Of a DNA stretch of 11,507 nucleotides, positions 1-7,115 are shown piece after piece; the stretch's first letter is position 1; every line of letters begins with the position of its first letter. The notes under the pieces were generated by a model, which was not told where the DNA came from, made no database searches, and worked only from the letters and a program-made list of their open reading frames with translations. The translations under genes and the position numbers were made by a program. Origin of the DNA: Asaia bogorensis (lineage in GTDB: Bacteria > Pseudomonadota > Alphaproteobacteria > Acetobacterales > Acetobacteraceae); the NCBI GenBank assembly GCA_945886995.1, contig CAMCZJ010000088.1:1-11507 (forward strand), in the 5' to 3' direction.

Positions 1-1038
1 TCCGGGCGCTGTATGGAGGCCGCGACCGCCTTGCGTGCCTTGTCGCAACTCTGCCCGGATAATCTGCAAGTAAAGGCGGCACTTGCGCGCGCGCTGTTTG
101 GCGCTGGGCTTTGGCAGGAAGCCTGGGACGCCTACGAAGTGCGCTTCGATTTGATGCCGGAGGTCTTCACCAAAGTCACACGCCCCGGCCCGAATGGCCC
201 CGAACCCATGCCGATGTGGCGCGGTGGCGCGCTGCCGGAATCCCTTTTGGTGATGGGTGAACAGGGGCTTGGCGATACCATCCAATTCGCGCGTTTTCTG
301 CCCATGCTGCGCGCGCGCGGTGTGCGCGTGCATGCAGTGCTTGACCCGCGCATTTTGAAGCTGCTGGCCCCTGTGCTGGAAGGGATTGAAGCGCGCCCGA
401 GCAATGGCGGTGGGCGTGTGCAGGGCGTGAAATCCTGGCTGCCCTTGCTCAATCTGCCGCGCGCGCTTGGTCTGCGCCCGCAGCAATATCAAGGCCGCGT
501 GCCCTATCTGGCGGCGGAACCGGAACGTGTGGCGCGCTGGCGCCAGCGCATCGGGGATCAGGGCTTTCGCATTGGTATTGTCTGGCAGGGCAATCCCAAG
601 GCACCGGTGGATCGCAATCGCTCTGTCCCGCTGCCCATCTTCGCACCCATCGCGGCTTTGCGCGGCGCGCGGCTATTCGCCCTGCAAAAAGGCCCTGGCG
701 AGGATACGGAAGCGCCCTTCGGGCTCGATCGCTTGGGGCCCGAGATGGATAACAGCCCGGATTGGTTCCTGGATACGGCAGCGGCCATCATGGCGCTTGA
801 TTTGGTGGTGACGGTGGATACGGCCGTCTTGCATTTGGCCGGCGCGCTTGGCCGCCCCGCGCTGATGCTAACCCATGGGCGCAATTCCGATTGGCGCTGG
901 CAGTACGGGCGGGAGGATACGCTCTGGTATCCCTCCGTCCGGCTGGTGCGCTGCCCGGATGGCAATGCGGATTGGCGCGGTGCCGTGGTGCGCGCGGCGT
1001 TTTTGATCCGCACCGGCAATATCCCCCCCGCCGCATGA
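1..1038 (+). CDS. TPR / GT9-like glycosyltransferase-fold protein, 5' partial
   Basis: The frame is open from base 1, so the first ATG (position 13) is probably internal and the true start lies upstream. The first ~50 visible residues look like the end of a tetratricopeptide repeat (ALARALFGAGLWQEAWDAYE). After that comes the pattern typical of TPR proteins with a C-terminal domain related to glycosyltransferase family 9 (ADP-heptose transferase fold): GEQGLGDTIQFARFLP at residues 82-97 counted from the first visible Met, then IGIVWQGNP, LFALQKG, and LVVTVDTAVLHLAGALGRP followed by DWRWQYGREDTLWYPSVRL near the C terminus. Such proteins are thought to act in surface-glycan or protein glycosylation, but donor and acceptor cannot be read from sequence. 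The gene ends in an ATGA overlap with the penicillin acylase-like gene, so the two are probably co-transcribed and translationally coupled. Family assignment is fairly sure; exact function is unknown. Confidence 0.85.
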   Translation, partial: SGRCMEAATALRALSQLCPDNLQVKAALARALFGAGLWQEAWDAYEVRFDLMPEVFTKVTRPGPNGPEPMPMWRGGALPESLLVMGEQGLGDTIQFARFLPMLRARGVRVHAVLDPRILKLLAPVLEGIEARPSNGGGRVQGVKSWLPLLNLPRALGLRPQQYQGRVPYLAAEPERVARWRQRIGDQGFRIGIVWQGNPKAPVDRNRSVPLPIFAPIAALRGARLFALQKGPGEDTEAPFGLDRLGPEMDNSPDWFLDTAAAIMALDLVVTVDTAVLHLAGALGRPALMLTHGRNSDWRWQYGREDTLWYPSVRLVRCPDGNADWRGAVVRAAFLIRTGNIPPAA

Positions 1039-3434
1039 AGCGCCGCCGCCCGCGCCGCCGGGGCTTTGGGTTTTGGGCGAAGCGGCTCGGGCTTTTGCTG
1101 GTAGCGATGATCCTGCTCATCATCGGGGGCATTGCCGGCGCGCTGTGGTGGACCCTGCCCGCGCGTCACGCTGAATTGGCGCTGGCGGGGCTTGCCGCGC
1201 CGGTTGGCATATCGCTCGATACGCATGGCATTCCGCATATCGTGGCGCAAACGGAAGAAGATGCCTGGGCCGCGCTTGGTTTTTTGCACGCGCGCGACCG
1301 GATGTTTCAGATGGAAATGATGCGCCGTGGCGCGCGTGGACAAACAGCGGCGGTGGCGGGCGCGGCGGCGCTCAGGCTTGATCGCTTCATGCGGCTTTTG
1401 CGCTTGGAAGAACGCGCCATAGCGGATTTGGCCGCGCTTGATGCCGAAACCCGCGCGGTGCTGGAAGCCTATGCGCGCGGCGTGAATGGCTGGATCGCAT
1501 CGCGCGGGCGTTTTGCCGCGCCGGAATTCATCGCGCTCGGCGCGCCGGAACCTTGGCAGCCGGTGGATAGCTTGCTTTGGGGCAAGATCATGGGGCTTTG
1601 GCTTGGTGGCAACTGGCGCATGGAATTGGAACGTGCGCGGCTTGCCGCGCGGCTTTCACCCGAACAGCTTGGTGATTTATGGCCGGAAGATACATCAGCG
1701 GGCCGCCCCGATGAACCGCTGATGCAGGCTGAAGCGAAGGCAAGCGGCGCACTGCGTGGTGAGGGCCTGCATGGCGCGGCATTGGCCGCACTTGCCCAGC
1801 ATCTGCCACGCTTCCCGGAAGATGCGCCGCTGCCGGAGATTGCTTCCAACGCCTGGGCGGTGGGTTCGGGGCGCAGTGCCTCTGGCGCGCCTTTGCTCGC
1901 CGCCGATCCGCATCTTTCCCATAGCGCGCCCATTCTTTGGTATCTTGCGCGTATCACGCTGCCGGATGGGCGCAGCCTGATGGGCGCCACCGCGCCCGGC
2001 GTGCCGGGGATTGTGATTGGGCGGAATGAAAACCTGGCTTGGGGCTTCACCACCACGCACGCGGATACGCAGGATATCTTCATCGAAAAACTCACCGATG
2101 ACGGGCGCTACGAAACCCCTGAAGGGCCGCGTGATTTCACCTGGCATGAAGCGGAAATCGCCGTGCGCGGTGCGGCGCCGGTGACCTTCCGCTTTCGCGA
2201 AACGCGCCATGGGCCGGTGATTTCCGATCTTGATCCAAGTTTTGCCGGCAAGGCCGGCACGGTATTGGCGCTCACCATGGCAAGCCTTTCGGCGGGCGAG
2301 ACCTCAGCGCGCGGTCTGCTGCGGCTCAATCGCGCAGGGAGTATCAGGGAAGCGCGTGTGGCGGCGGAGGATATCTCCAGCCCCGTGCAGAATCTGATGC
2401 TCGCGGATCGCGCGGGCGGGATTGCGATGTTCATTGTGGGGCGCGTGCCGCAGCGCCGTGGTGGCGATGGCGCGCTGCCGCGCCCGGGCTGGGATGGGGC
2501 GGCGGGATGGGATGGGTTTCTGCCTTTTGAGGCCAAGCCGCATATCGAAAGCCCGGCCAGTGGCATGATCGTGAATGCCAATAACCGCGTGGCACCGGCT
2601 GATCATCCGGTATTCCTGGGGCGGGATTGGTATGGCGATTGGCGCTTCCGGCGGATCGGTGCCGGCTTGGCCGCGCAGCCCCAGCACACGCCGGCGGATT
2701 TTGCTGGCCTGCAGATGGATCGCTTCAGCCTTTTCGCGACTGAGGCACTGCCAGCCTTTCGCGCCCTGTCGCCCATGGAAGGCCGGGCAGGGGCAGCATT
2801 GACCCTGCTGCAAGCCTGGGATGGGGAAATGGCGGCCATGCGGCCCGAACCGCTGATCTTCCACGCAACCTTGCGCAGCTTTGGCCAGGCGCTTTTGGCG
2901 CGCGCCAAGCTGCCGCCGGATGGTTTTGCGCCATCCCCCGAATTCTTGCGGCCCCTGCTGCAAGGGGGTGATGCGGCGGCGCGCTGGTGCGGGGCAGAAG
3001 GCTGCGCGCCTATGCTGGCTGCAGCTTTGACTGACGCTGTGGCGGCGCTGGCGGCGGAATATGGCCCCGATCCTGGGCCATGGCGCTGGGGCGCTGCCCA
3101 TGTCGCGCGGTTTGATCACGCCATGCTGCGCTTCATCCCGTATCTGCGCGATTGGCTGGGCTTGCGTGCCGCGCCGGGGGGCGATGGCGAAACCGTGGCC
3201 CGCGCCGGGTTTCGCGCCGGTGGCTTTACCGCCGTGCATGGCGCCGGGTTTCGCGGCGTGATGGATTTGGCCCAGCCCGATGCCGCCTTTGCCGTGATTG
3301 CCACCGGCCAATCCGGCCACCCCTTCAGCCGGCATTGGGGTGATATGCTGGCCTTCTGGCGCGATGGTGCGCTTCTGCCGATGGCGGCACCGCGTGAGGT
3401 AACGGGGCGCATCAGCCTTAAGCCCGCGCCATGA
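1035..3434 (+). CDS. Penicillin acylase family protein (Ntn hydrolase), membrane-anchored
   Basis: This encodes 799 residues from the ATG at 1035, which overlaps the previous stop as ATGA. The frame is open further upstream to 891, but that start would sit deep inside the preceding gene. The N terminus is strongly basic (MKRRRPRRRG), followed by a hydrophobic segment at about residues 17-39. That indicates an uncleaved signal anchor or signal peptide delivering the enzyme to the periplasm. The alpha-subunit signature is visible at about 65-110 (GIPHIVAQTEEDAWAALGFL, then HARDRMFQME). The SNAWAV motif begins at Ser271, the expected autocatalytic cleavage point and N-terminal nucleophile of the beta subunit. 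Also present are NLAWGFTTTHADTQDIF and NANNR (residues 514-518), which fits the conserved oxyanion Asn. The length is typical for the family. Members hydrolyse amides such as beta-lactam side chains or acyl-homoserine lactones; the natural substrate here is unknown. Confidence 0.93.
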   Translation: MKRRRPRRRGFGFWAKRLGLLLVAMILLIIGGIAGALWWTLPARHAELALAGLAAPVGISLDTHGIPHIVAQTEEDAWAALGFLHARDRMFQMEMMRRGARGQTAAVAGAAALRLDRFMRLLRLEERAIADLAALDAETRAVLEAYARGVNGWIASRGRFAAPEFIALGAPEPWQPVDSLLWGKIMGLWLGGNWRMELERARLAARLSPEQLGDLWPEDTSAGRPDEPLMQAEAKASGALRGEGLHGAALAALAQHLPRFPEDAPLPEIASNAWAVGSGRSASGAPLLAADPHLSHSAPILWYLARITLPDGRSLMGATAPGVPGIVIGRNENLAWGFTTTHADTQDIFIEKLTDDGRYETPEGPRDFTWHEAEIAVRGAAPVTFRFRETRHGPVISDLDPSFAGKAGTVLALTMASLSAGETSARGLLRLNRAGSIREARVAAEDISSPVQNLMLADRAGGIAMFIVGRVPQRRGGDGALPRPGWDGAAGWDGFLPFEAKPHIESPASGMIVNANNRVAPADHPVFLGRDWYGDWRFRRIGAGLAAQPQHTPADFAGLQMDRFSLFATEALPAFRALSPMEGRAGAALTLLQAWDGEMAAMRPEPLIFHATLRSFGQALLARAKLPPDGFAPSPEFLRPLLQGGDAAARWCGAEGCAPMLAAALTDAVAALAAEYGPDPGPWRWGAAHVARFDHAMLRFIPYLRDWLGLRAAPGGDGETVARAGFRAGGFTAVHGAGFRGVMDLAQPDAAFAVIATGQSGHPFSRHWGDMLAFWRDGALLPMAAPREVTGRISLKPAP

Positions 3435-3491
3435 GGGGCCTTTTTTCAAGGTGGTTGATTCTGGCGCGCGGGAAGGCGAAAATATAGCGGC
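3435..3491 (+). promoter_or_regulatory. Short intergenic gap with possible bpt promoter
   Basis: This 57-bp gap separates the penicillin acylase-like gene from bpt. A TTGATT box (3455-3460) and GAAAAT (3478-3483) are spaced 17 bp apart, a weak match to a sigma-70 promoter (4 of 6 bases each). The only purine-rich Shine-Dalgarno-like stretch, GGAAGG at 3471-3476, is 15 bases from the bpt ATG, which is too far to be convincing. If the promoter is real, bpt would be transcribed with almost no leader. A run of six T at 3441-3446 follows a 4-bp GCCC/GGGC stem (3422-3425 with 3436-3439), a poor terminator candidate. Confidence 0.25.
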
Positions 3492-4256
3492 ATGCTGCAT
3501 CGCCCACCCCGCCGTCCGCAATTCTTCTATACGACCGCCCCGCTGCCCTGCCCCTATTTGCCGGGCCGGACGGAGCGGAAGATTGTGACCGAGCTTTCCG
3601 GCACGGAAGCGGAAGCCTTGCATGAACGCCTCTCGCGCGCTGGTTTTCGGCGCAGCCACAATATCGCCTATGCGCCGGTTTGCCCTGGCTGCCAGGCCTG
3701 TGTCCCTATCCGCGTGGTGAGCGAGGATTTCGCGCCAGACCGTACGCAGCGCCGCATCCTGCGCGCCAATGCGGATTTGACCATTTCCGAAATGCCGGCC
3801 CGCGCCACGGCGGAACAATTCACCCTGTTCCAACGCTATCAGAAAACGCGCCATGCCGATGGCGATATGGCCGCCATGGGCTATTACGATTACCGCGCGA
3901 TGATCGAAGATACACCGATCAGCACCGGCATTCTTGAATTCCGCGATGCGCGCGACCGGCTTTTGGGTGCCTGCCTGACCGATTGGCTGGCAGATGGGCT
4001 TTCCGCCGTTTATTCCTTCTTCGATACGGAGGAGGATAAGCGTTCACTCGGCACGTTTGCGGTGCTGTGGCTGATTGGCCGCGCGCGATCGCTTGGCCTG
4101 CCTCATGTCTATTTGGGCTATTGGGTGCCGGAAAGCCGCAAGATGGCCTATAAGGCGCGCTTCCGGCCGAGTGAGATTCTGATGGGTGGCGCCTGGCATC
4201 GGCTGGGCGATGGCACTGAAGTAGTGACGCAGCGCGACATGGTGCGGGTGGGATAA
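3492..4256 (+). CDS. bpt: Aspartate/glutamate leucyltransferase (Bpt)
   Basis: This 254-residue protein is the usual size of bacterial leucyl-tRNA--protein transferase Bpt. The family transfers leucine from Leu-tRNA to proteins with N-terminal Asp or Glu, marking them for ClpS/ClpAP degradation in the cytoplasm. The recognisable motifs come in order: CPYLPGRTERK (residues 20-30) in the N-terminal domain, the cysteine motif CPGCQACVPIRV (64-75), then the GNAT-like C-terminal domain with YSFFDTEEDKRSLGTFAVL (174-192) and YLGYWVPESRKMAYKARF (207-224). No domain is missing. The ATG at 3492 places CPYLP at the normal distance from the N terminus. It is convergent with the phage hydrolase gene, leaving only 3 bp between the two stop codons. 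Some databases call this family Ate-like arginyltransferase; the bacterial type is normally the leucyl enzyme, which is a family-level inference. Confidence 0.95.
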   Translation: MLHRPPRRPQFFYTTAPLPCPYLPGRTERKIVTELSGTEAEALHERLSRAGFRRSHNIAYAPVCPGCQACVPIRVVSEDFAPDRTQRRILRANADLTISEMPARATAEQFTLFQRYQKTRHADGDMAAMGYYDYRAMIEDTPISTGILEFRDARDRLLGACLTDWLADGLSAVYSFFDTEEDKRSLGTFAVLWLIGRARSLGLPHVYLGYWVPESRKMAYKARFRPSEILMGGAWHRLGDGTEVVTQRDMVRVG

Positions 4257-4259
4257 GCC

Positions 4260-4739
4260 TTAACTGGCTGCTGCCAAAACCAACACCGGGCGCGTGGCGC
4301 GTGTTGGCGGCGCGGTGATTTCCTCGGCACGGTAAAAACAGAGGCCGCCAATTTCCCTGATACTTGCCTGCCCAACCGCCCAGGCGGGCAGATGCGCCCC
4401 ATCATGCCAAAGCGTGGCACCCCCGGTTGGGTCAGGCAGCAGGCCGGAAGCGGCGCGTTGCGCAATGCGCGGGCATACCGCGAAGGCGGCATCACCAGGC
4501 GGGATGGCGCGCAAGGCGGCGTGGCGCGGATCATGCCTGTTCCAGCAGGCAAACAGGAAGGGCGCGCGGCAAATGGCGGCGATGTGGCGCGCATTGGGGT
4601 CGCGGCCTTGGCGCAGACGGTTCATCACCAAGGCAGCCAAGGCTTCAATGGCGCGCACGGGCTTATCCGCGACTTCGGCCCAAAGTGTCATGGCCAGGAT
4701 TTCGATATCAATCGCGCGCGGCGGGGGCAGCTTGGTCAT
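4260..4739 (-). CDS. SleB-type cell wall hydrolase (probable phage endolysin)
   Basis: This 159-residue protein resembles the Hydrolase_2 family (SleB/CwlJ-like peptidoglycan hydrolases). The N-terminal helix LAMTLWAEVADKP matches the family segment carrying the catalytic glutamate, here probably Glu22. It is followed by ALAALVMNRLRQG, the FLFACWNRHD block (residues 61-70, matching the family F-S-C-W-N block) and DPTGGATLWHDGAHLPAWA (103-121), which takes the place of the usual GGAxxY/H substrate-groove motif. CFYR near the end is also typical. There is no signal peptide or membrane segment, so export would need a holin, which fits the adjacent gene. Its ATG overlaps the stop of that gene (ATGA). 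As the last gene of the phage late operon it most likely degrades peptidoglycan at lysis. The alternative, a host housekeeping hydrolase, is less likely given the coupling. Confidence 0.82.
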   Translation of the reverse strand: MTKLPPPRAIDIEILAMTLWAEVADKPVRAIEALAALVMNRLRQGRDPNARHIAAICRAPFLFACWNRHDPRHAALRAIPPGDAAFAVCPRIAQRAASGLLPDPTGGATLWHDGAHLPAWAVGQASIREIGGLCFYRAEEITAPPTRATRPVLVLAAAS

Positions 4740-5071
4740 TCCCGTTCCTCCATCCGGCGCACGGCTTGTGCCGCGGCGACACCCGTGCGGGAAACCTCCT
4801 CAAGCTTTTCCTCGATCCTTAGCAGGTGATCGGAAAGCCTTCGATCCAGATCGCGAATGAGCGAAAGCGGCACATAGGTGCGCGCCACTTCCAGTTTGAA
4901 TTGCGCCAATTCTTCCCGCGTGCGCGTCAGCGCATCCGAATCGCGTTCATCGCCGCGTTCGATGCGGGCATGCAATTCGCGCCGGAGCCCGTGGATCATC
5001 CAAAATAGCCCGGCGACCACCGGCGCCTCTATGGCAGTAAACCACCATTGGGGATCAATCTGCATGGACAT
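4736..5071 (-). CDS. Small membrane/coiled-coil protein, holin-like or lysis accessory
   Basis: This encodes 111 residues from the ATG at 5071. That start is preceded by AAGG at 5081-5084 with a 9-base spacer. A second ATG at 5065 is possible, and the far upstream ATG at 5164 would collide with the start of the divergent gene. The product has one hydrophobic segment at about residues 9-29 (WWFTAIEAPVVAGLFWMIHG), then a highly charged helical region with heptad-like spacing (RRELHARIERGDERD, later LDRRLSDHLLRIEEKLEEV), predicted to form a coiled coil. Single-membrane-span plus coiled-coil proteins are common beside phage endolysins, as in T7 gp17.5-type holins. It is translationally coupled (ATGA) to the SleB-type hydrolase. 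Function as a holin is inferred from position and topology; an accessory or spanin-like role is not excluded. Confidence 0.7.
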   Translation of the reverse strand: MSMQIDPQWWFTAIEAPVVAGLFWMIHGLRRELHARIERGDERDSDALTRTREELAQFKLEVARTYVPLSLIRDLDRRLSDHLLRIEEKLEEVSRTGVAAAQAVRRMEERE

Positions 5072-5162
5072 GCTGCTTGGCCTTATGCTGAAAGCTTGAA
5101 GAACAGGCGCTACCACCCCAGAACAAAGGGACGGTGAGACGCCGGAAAGGAAAGCCGGGCCC
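5072..5162. promoter_or_regulatory. Divergent intergenic region between lysis cassette and small + strand gene
   Basis: These 91 bp separate two divergent starts (5071 on -, 5163 on +), so promoters for both are expected here or, for the - strand, further upstream by read-through from the terminase. I see AAGG (5081-5084, - strand) and GGAAAGGA (5144-5151, + strand) as ribosome-binding candidates. A short CCGG-N9-CCGG inverted repeat (5142-5145 and 5155-5158) overlaps the + strand leader. I find no pair of boxes good enough to call a promoter. Confidence 0.35.
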
Positions 5163-5384
5163 ATGTGGAATGAGCCTTATCTGGAAACCTGCTGCCGTTC
5201 GGCGCTGCATCGGCTGACGCTGGTGGGCCCGCATGGGCGGCCCGAAGGCTTGAAGGATGGCCCCTGCCTGCTGCGCCTGACCGGCATGGCATTGGCGCAA
5301 CAACGCGCGGATGGTCGGTTTGAGATTACCGATGCGGGCCGCGCGCGGCATGCTTCAGAAATCCTGAAGCAGCCGGCGGCTTAG
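5163..5384 (+). CDS. Small protein of unknown function, antisense within the phage late operon
   Basis: This 73-residue protein runs against the direction of all other phage genes. I do not recognise a named family. The composition looks like a real soluble protein: a cysteine pair near the start (ETCCRSALHRL), a middle LKDGPCLLRLTGMALAQQ, then RADGRFEITDAGRARHASEI. The last stretch resembles the wing and final helix of a winged-helix domain (G-R-F-x-I-T-x-x-G), so a DNA-binding role is possible. A purine-rich stretch GGAAAGGA at 5144-5151 lies 11 bases before the ATG. The stop at 5382-5384 overlaps the terminase stop (5381-5383) tail to tail. It could be a regulator or a moron gene; a chance open frame is less likely because it exactly fills the gap between the two minus-strand genes. 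Confidence 0.62.
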   Translation: MWNEPYLETCCRSALHRLTLVGPHGRPEGLKDGPCLLRLTGMALAQQRADGRFEITDAGRARHASEILKQPAA

Positions 5385-6826
5385 TTTCCACGCCAATAGG
5401 CAGCGCGCGGTGGCGGGCCGGCGCGCGCCAAGCGCACTGGTTCGGCCAGTAAGCAACCCGCCAGCGCATCCAAGGCGTCATCACGCGCGCCGGAGATATT
5501 TGGTGCCCATTCCGCCATTTCGGCTGGGAAACGGGTGCGAAAGACGCTTTCATGCGCATGCAGCCGCCGCGCAGCCAAAGCCGGTTCCAAGGCACCCAGA
5601 ATACGATCCGCCTTGGCGCGATGGTTGTTCTGTTCCACCACCGCACAAGCCGCACCCGCCTTGGCCAATTCGCGCCTGAGCAGCGCTGGCAGGAAACGCC
5701 CAATGCCATTGGTTTCCACGCGAATAACCGGCAGCAGCAAATCCCGCGCGATATGCGCGACTTGCCGGCATTGCTGCGTGGCAGGATCATCCGCTGCATC
5801 CGGGTCATGCGTCAGATAGCGCAGCCGATGCAGGAAGTGATTGCCTTCCTGATCCGCGTAACAGGCCGCCAGCACGGATGAATCGCCGCTGCCGGGCCGG
5901 CCATAAGCCGGGTCCCAATATCCACCGCCTGAGACCAACCGCCGACCAAGCAGGCTGAGTTCCGCCCGCCCGCCGGCTTCGCGATATTCCGGTTCATCAG
6001 CATAGCGAATGAGTGCCGCGGGATCGAGCCGCGCTGCTTCCGCCGGCAGGGCCTTCAGCATCATTTGCCGCTCAAAATGCAGCGCACCAACACGTTGGCG
6101 GAGCGCTGCAATCGCTTCCTTCGGGAAGCGTTCCGGCCAGGCGCTCGCACCCGCCGCATTCATGATGGGCAGCGTCAGGCGGCGATAAGATCGCAGGAAG
6201 GCGTCTTCATGCTTCGGGTCGCGGTATAGGCTTTCTTCACAATGCGGCGTGCCGACGAAAAGAATGGTGCCACCCGGCGTCAGGATGAATTCCAGCTCCG
6301 CCAGACGTTCACGCAGCGCCTCACGCTTGCCGGACGTATCACAATTGCCGGCGACTTCGACATCATCGCAAATGATCACATCGGCGCGTGCACCGGTGAT
6401 ATTGCCGGCAATACCCTGCGCCAGCATGGAAGGATCACGCAAAGCGCCGGGGCGGGCGACGGTGAAGCGATCCGCTGCCCAATTCTCTGGTACATCGGGC
6501 AGCAATTCAGCGCAAAGCGGGTGGGTTTCCAATATGCGCCGCACGGTTGCGACCATGCGCGTGGCAAGCTGCGCATCGGCTGCTACCACCAGGATACGCG
6601 TTGAAGAGTTATACAGTAAAAGCCAGGCACACCAAAGCCCGATCAGCGTGGATTTGCCGCAGCCGCGAAAGGCCATCAGCAGCAGGCGCCGATCCCCGGC
6701 TTCACGCCGCGCCATGAGCCAGCGCGCGATGCGCCGATGAATGGCGGGCGTTTCTTGCGCGCTGCGTTGATTCCAAAGCCAGAGGAATTCCAGGAAATCC
6801 GGATCATTCCTCATGCGGGACATCAT
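5381..6826 (-). CDS. Phage terminase large subunit, T7 gp19-like
   Basis: This 481-residue DNA-packaging motor has both domains complete. The ATPase domain shows the Walker A-type loop MAFRGCGKST (residues 51-60, Lys58), Walker B VIICDDVE (150-157) and the coupling motif VGTP (191-194). The RNase H-like nuclease domain shows WDPAYGRPGSGDSS (304-317, Asp305), VETNG (370-374, Glu371) and RDDALDAL (448-455). The MAFRGxGKS and ICDDVE blocks are those seen in T7 gp19 (DNA maturase B). It cuts concatemeric phage DNA and pumps it into procapsids through the portal. Start choice is uncertain: ATGs at 6826, 6823 and 6814 all lie inside or at the end of the upstream small gene and none has a good Shine-Dalgarno, so initiation probably depends on coupling. 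The 23-base overlap assumes the first ATG. Confidence 0.93.
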   Translation of the reverse strand: MMSRMRNDPDFLEFLWLWNQRSAQETPAIHRRIARWLMARREAGDRRLLLMAFRGCGKSTLIGLWCAWLLLYNSSTRILVVAADAQLATRMVATVRRILETHPLCAELLPDVPENWAADRFTVARPGALRDPSMLAQGIAGNITGARADVIICDDVEVAGNCDTSGKREALRERLAELEFILTPGGTILFVGTPHCEESLYRDPKHEDAFLRSYRRLTLPIMNAAGASAWPERFPKEAIAALRQRVGALHFERQMMLKALPAEAARLDPAALIRYADEPEYREAGGRAELSLLGRRLVSGGGYWDPAYGRPGSGDSSVLAACYADQEGNHFLHRLRYLTHDPDAADDPATQQCRQVAHIARDLLLPVIRVETNGIGRFLPALLRRELAKAGAACAVVEQNNHRAKADRILGALEPALAARRLHAHESVFRTRFPAEMAEWAPNISGARDDALDALAGCLLAEPVRLARAGPPPRAAYWRGN

Positions 6827-7115
6827 CAGGCATGGGGGCGGCGGCCAAGGCTTGGCGCGCCTCGGCCAGCAGGCGTTCGGCTTCAGTCACTTCACGCTGA
6901 TCCGCCTGATGCGTGGCGCGCGCCAGGCGGAGCAGCGCTTCCAAATGGCCGAGTGCTGCACGGCAAAGTTGGATATGGTTGCGATGGGCGCGCATCAGCG
7001 CCTCATCTTCCACCAACGGATCAAGGCTGAGCACCGCTTCATAGCTGGCGCTGACGCGCTTGATTGCCTCCCGCAGATCAAGCCCGATATCAATGCTGTT
7101 CTTGCGGCGCCTCAT
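6804..7115 (-). CDS. Small helical phage protein, probable terminase small subunit
   Basis: This 103-residue, almost wholly helical, charged protein has the pattern LDLREAIKRVSASYEAVLSL followed by long Ala/Leu/Glu helices (HLEALLRLARATHQADQREV). No catalytic motif is visible. Its ATG overlaps the tail-spike stop (ATGA) and its 3' end overlaps the large terminase start. In T7 the equivalent slot between the fibre gene 17 and terminase gene 19 holds gene 18, the small terminase subunit (DNA maturase A, 89 residues), so position and size support this role. Sequence similarity to gp18 is not obvious by eye, so the assignment rests mainly on synteny. Confidence 0.55.
   Translation of the reverse strand: MRRRKNSIDIGLDLREAIKRVSASYEAVLSLDPLVEDEALMRAHRNHIQLCRAALGHLEALLRLARATHQADQREVTEAERLLAEARQALAAAPMPDDVPHEE

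Noticed and set aside
891..1034. Upstream extension of the penicillin acylase gene to 891
   Set aside because: This would overlap the previous gene by about 150 bases. The ATG at 1035 gives an ATGA overlap and a normal basic N terminus plus membrane anchor.
558..1343. Minus-strand frame of 261 codons over the glycosyltransferase/acylase junction
   Set aside because: Composition (Arg, Pro, Ser rich) and complete overlap with two recognisable proteins mark it as a shadow frame.
3419..3446. Rho-independent terminator after the penicillin acylase gene
   Set aside because: There is a six-T run, but the only stem found is 4 bp with a 10-base loop, too weak to call.
2304..3854. Long minus-strand open frame (516 codons) antisense to the penicillin acylase gene and bpt
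   Set aside because: It spans two well-supported + strand genes, has low-complexity Arg/Ala/Gly-rich composition typical of GC-rich shadow frames, and shows no family motif.
4392..4860. Plus-strand frames of about 145-152 codons across the hydrolase and membrane protein genes
   Set aside because: Three overlapping frames exist in the same stretch, none with recognisable motifs, whereas the minus-strand frames carry family motifs and coupled starts.
5072..5164. Longer start of the membrane protein gene at 5164
   Set aside because: The extra 31 residues show no pattern, would run through the start of the divergent gene, and the ATG at 5071 has a Shine-Dalgarno-like AAGG.
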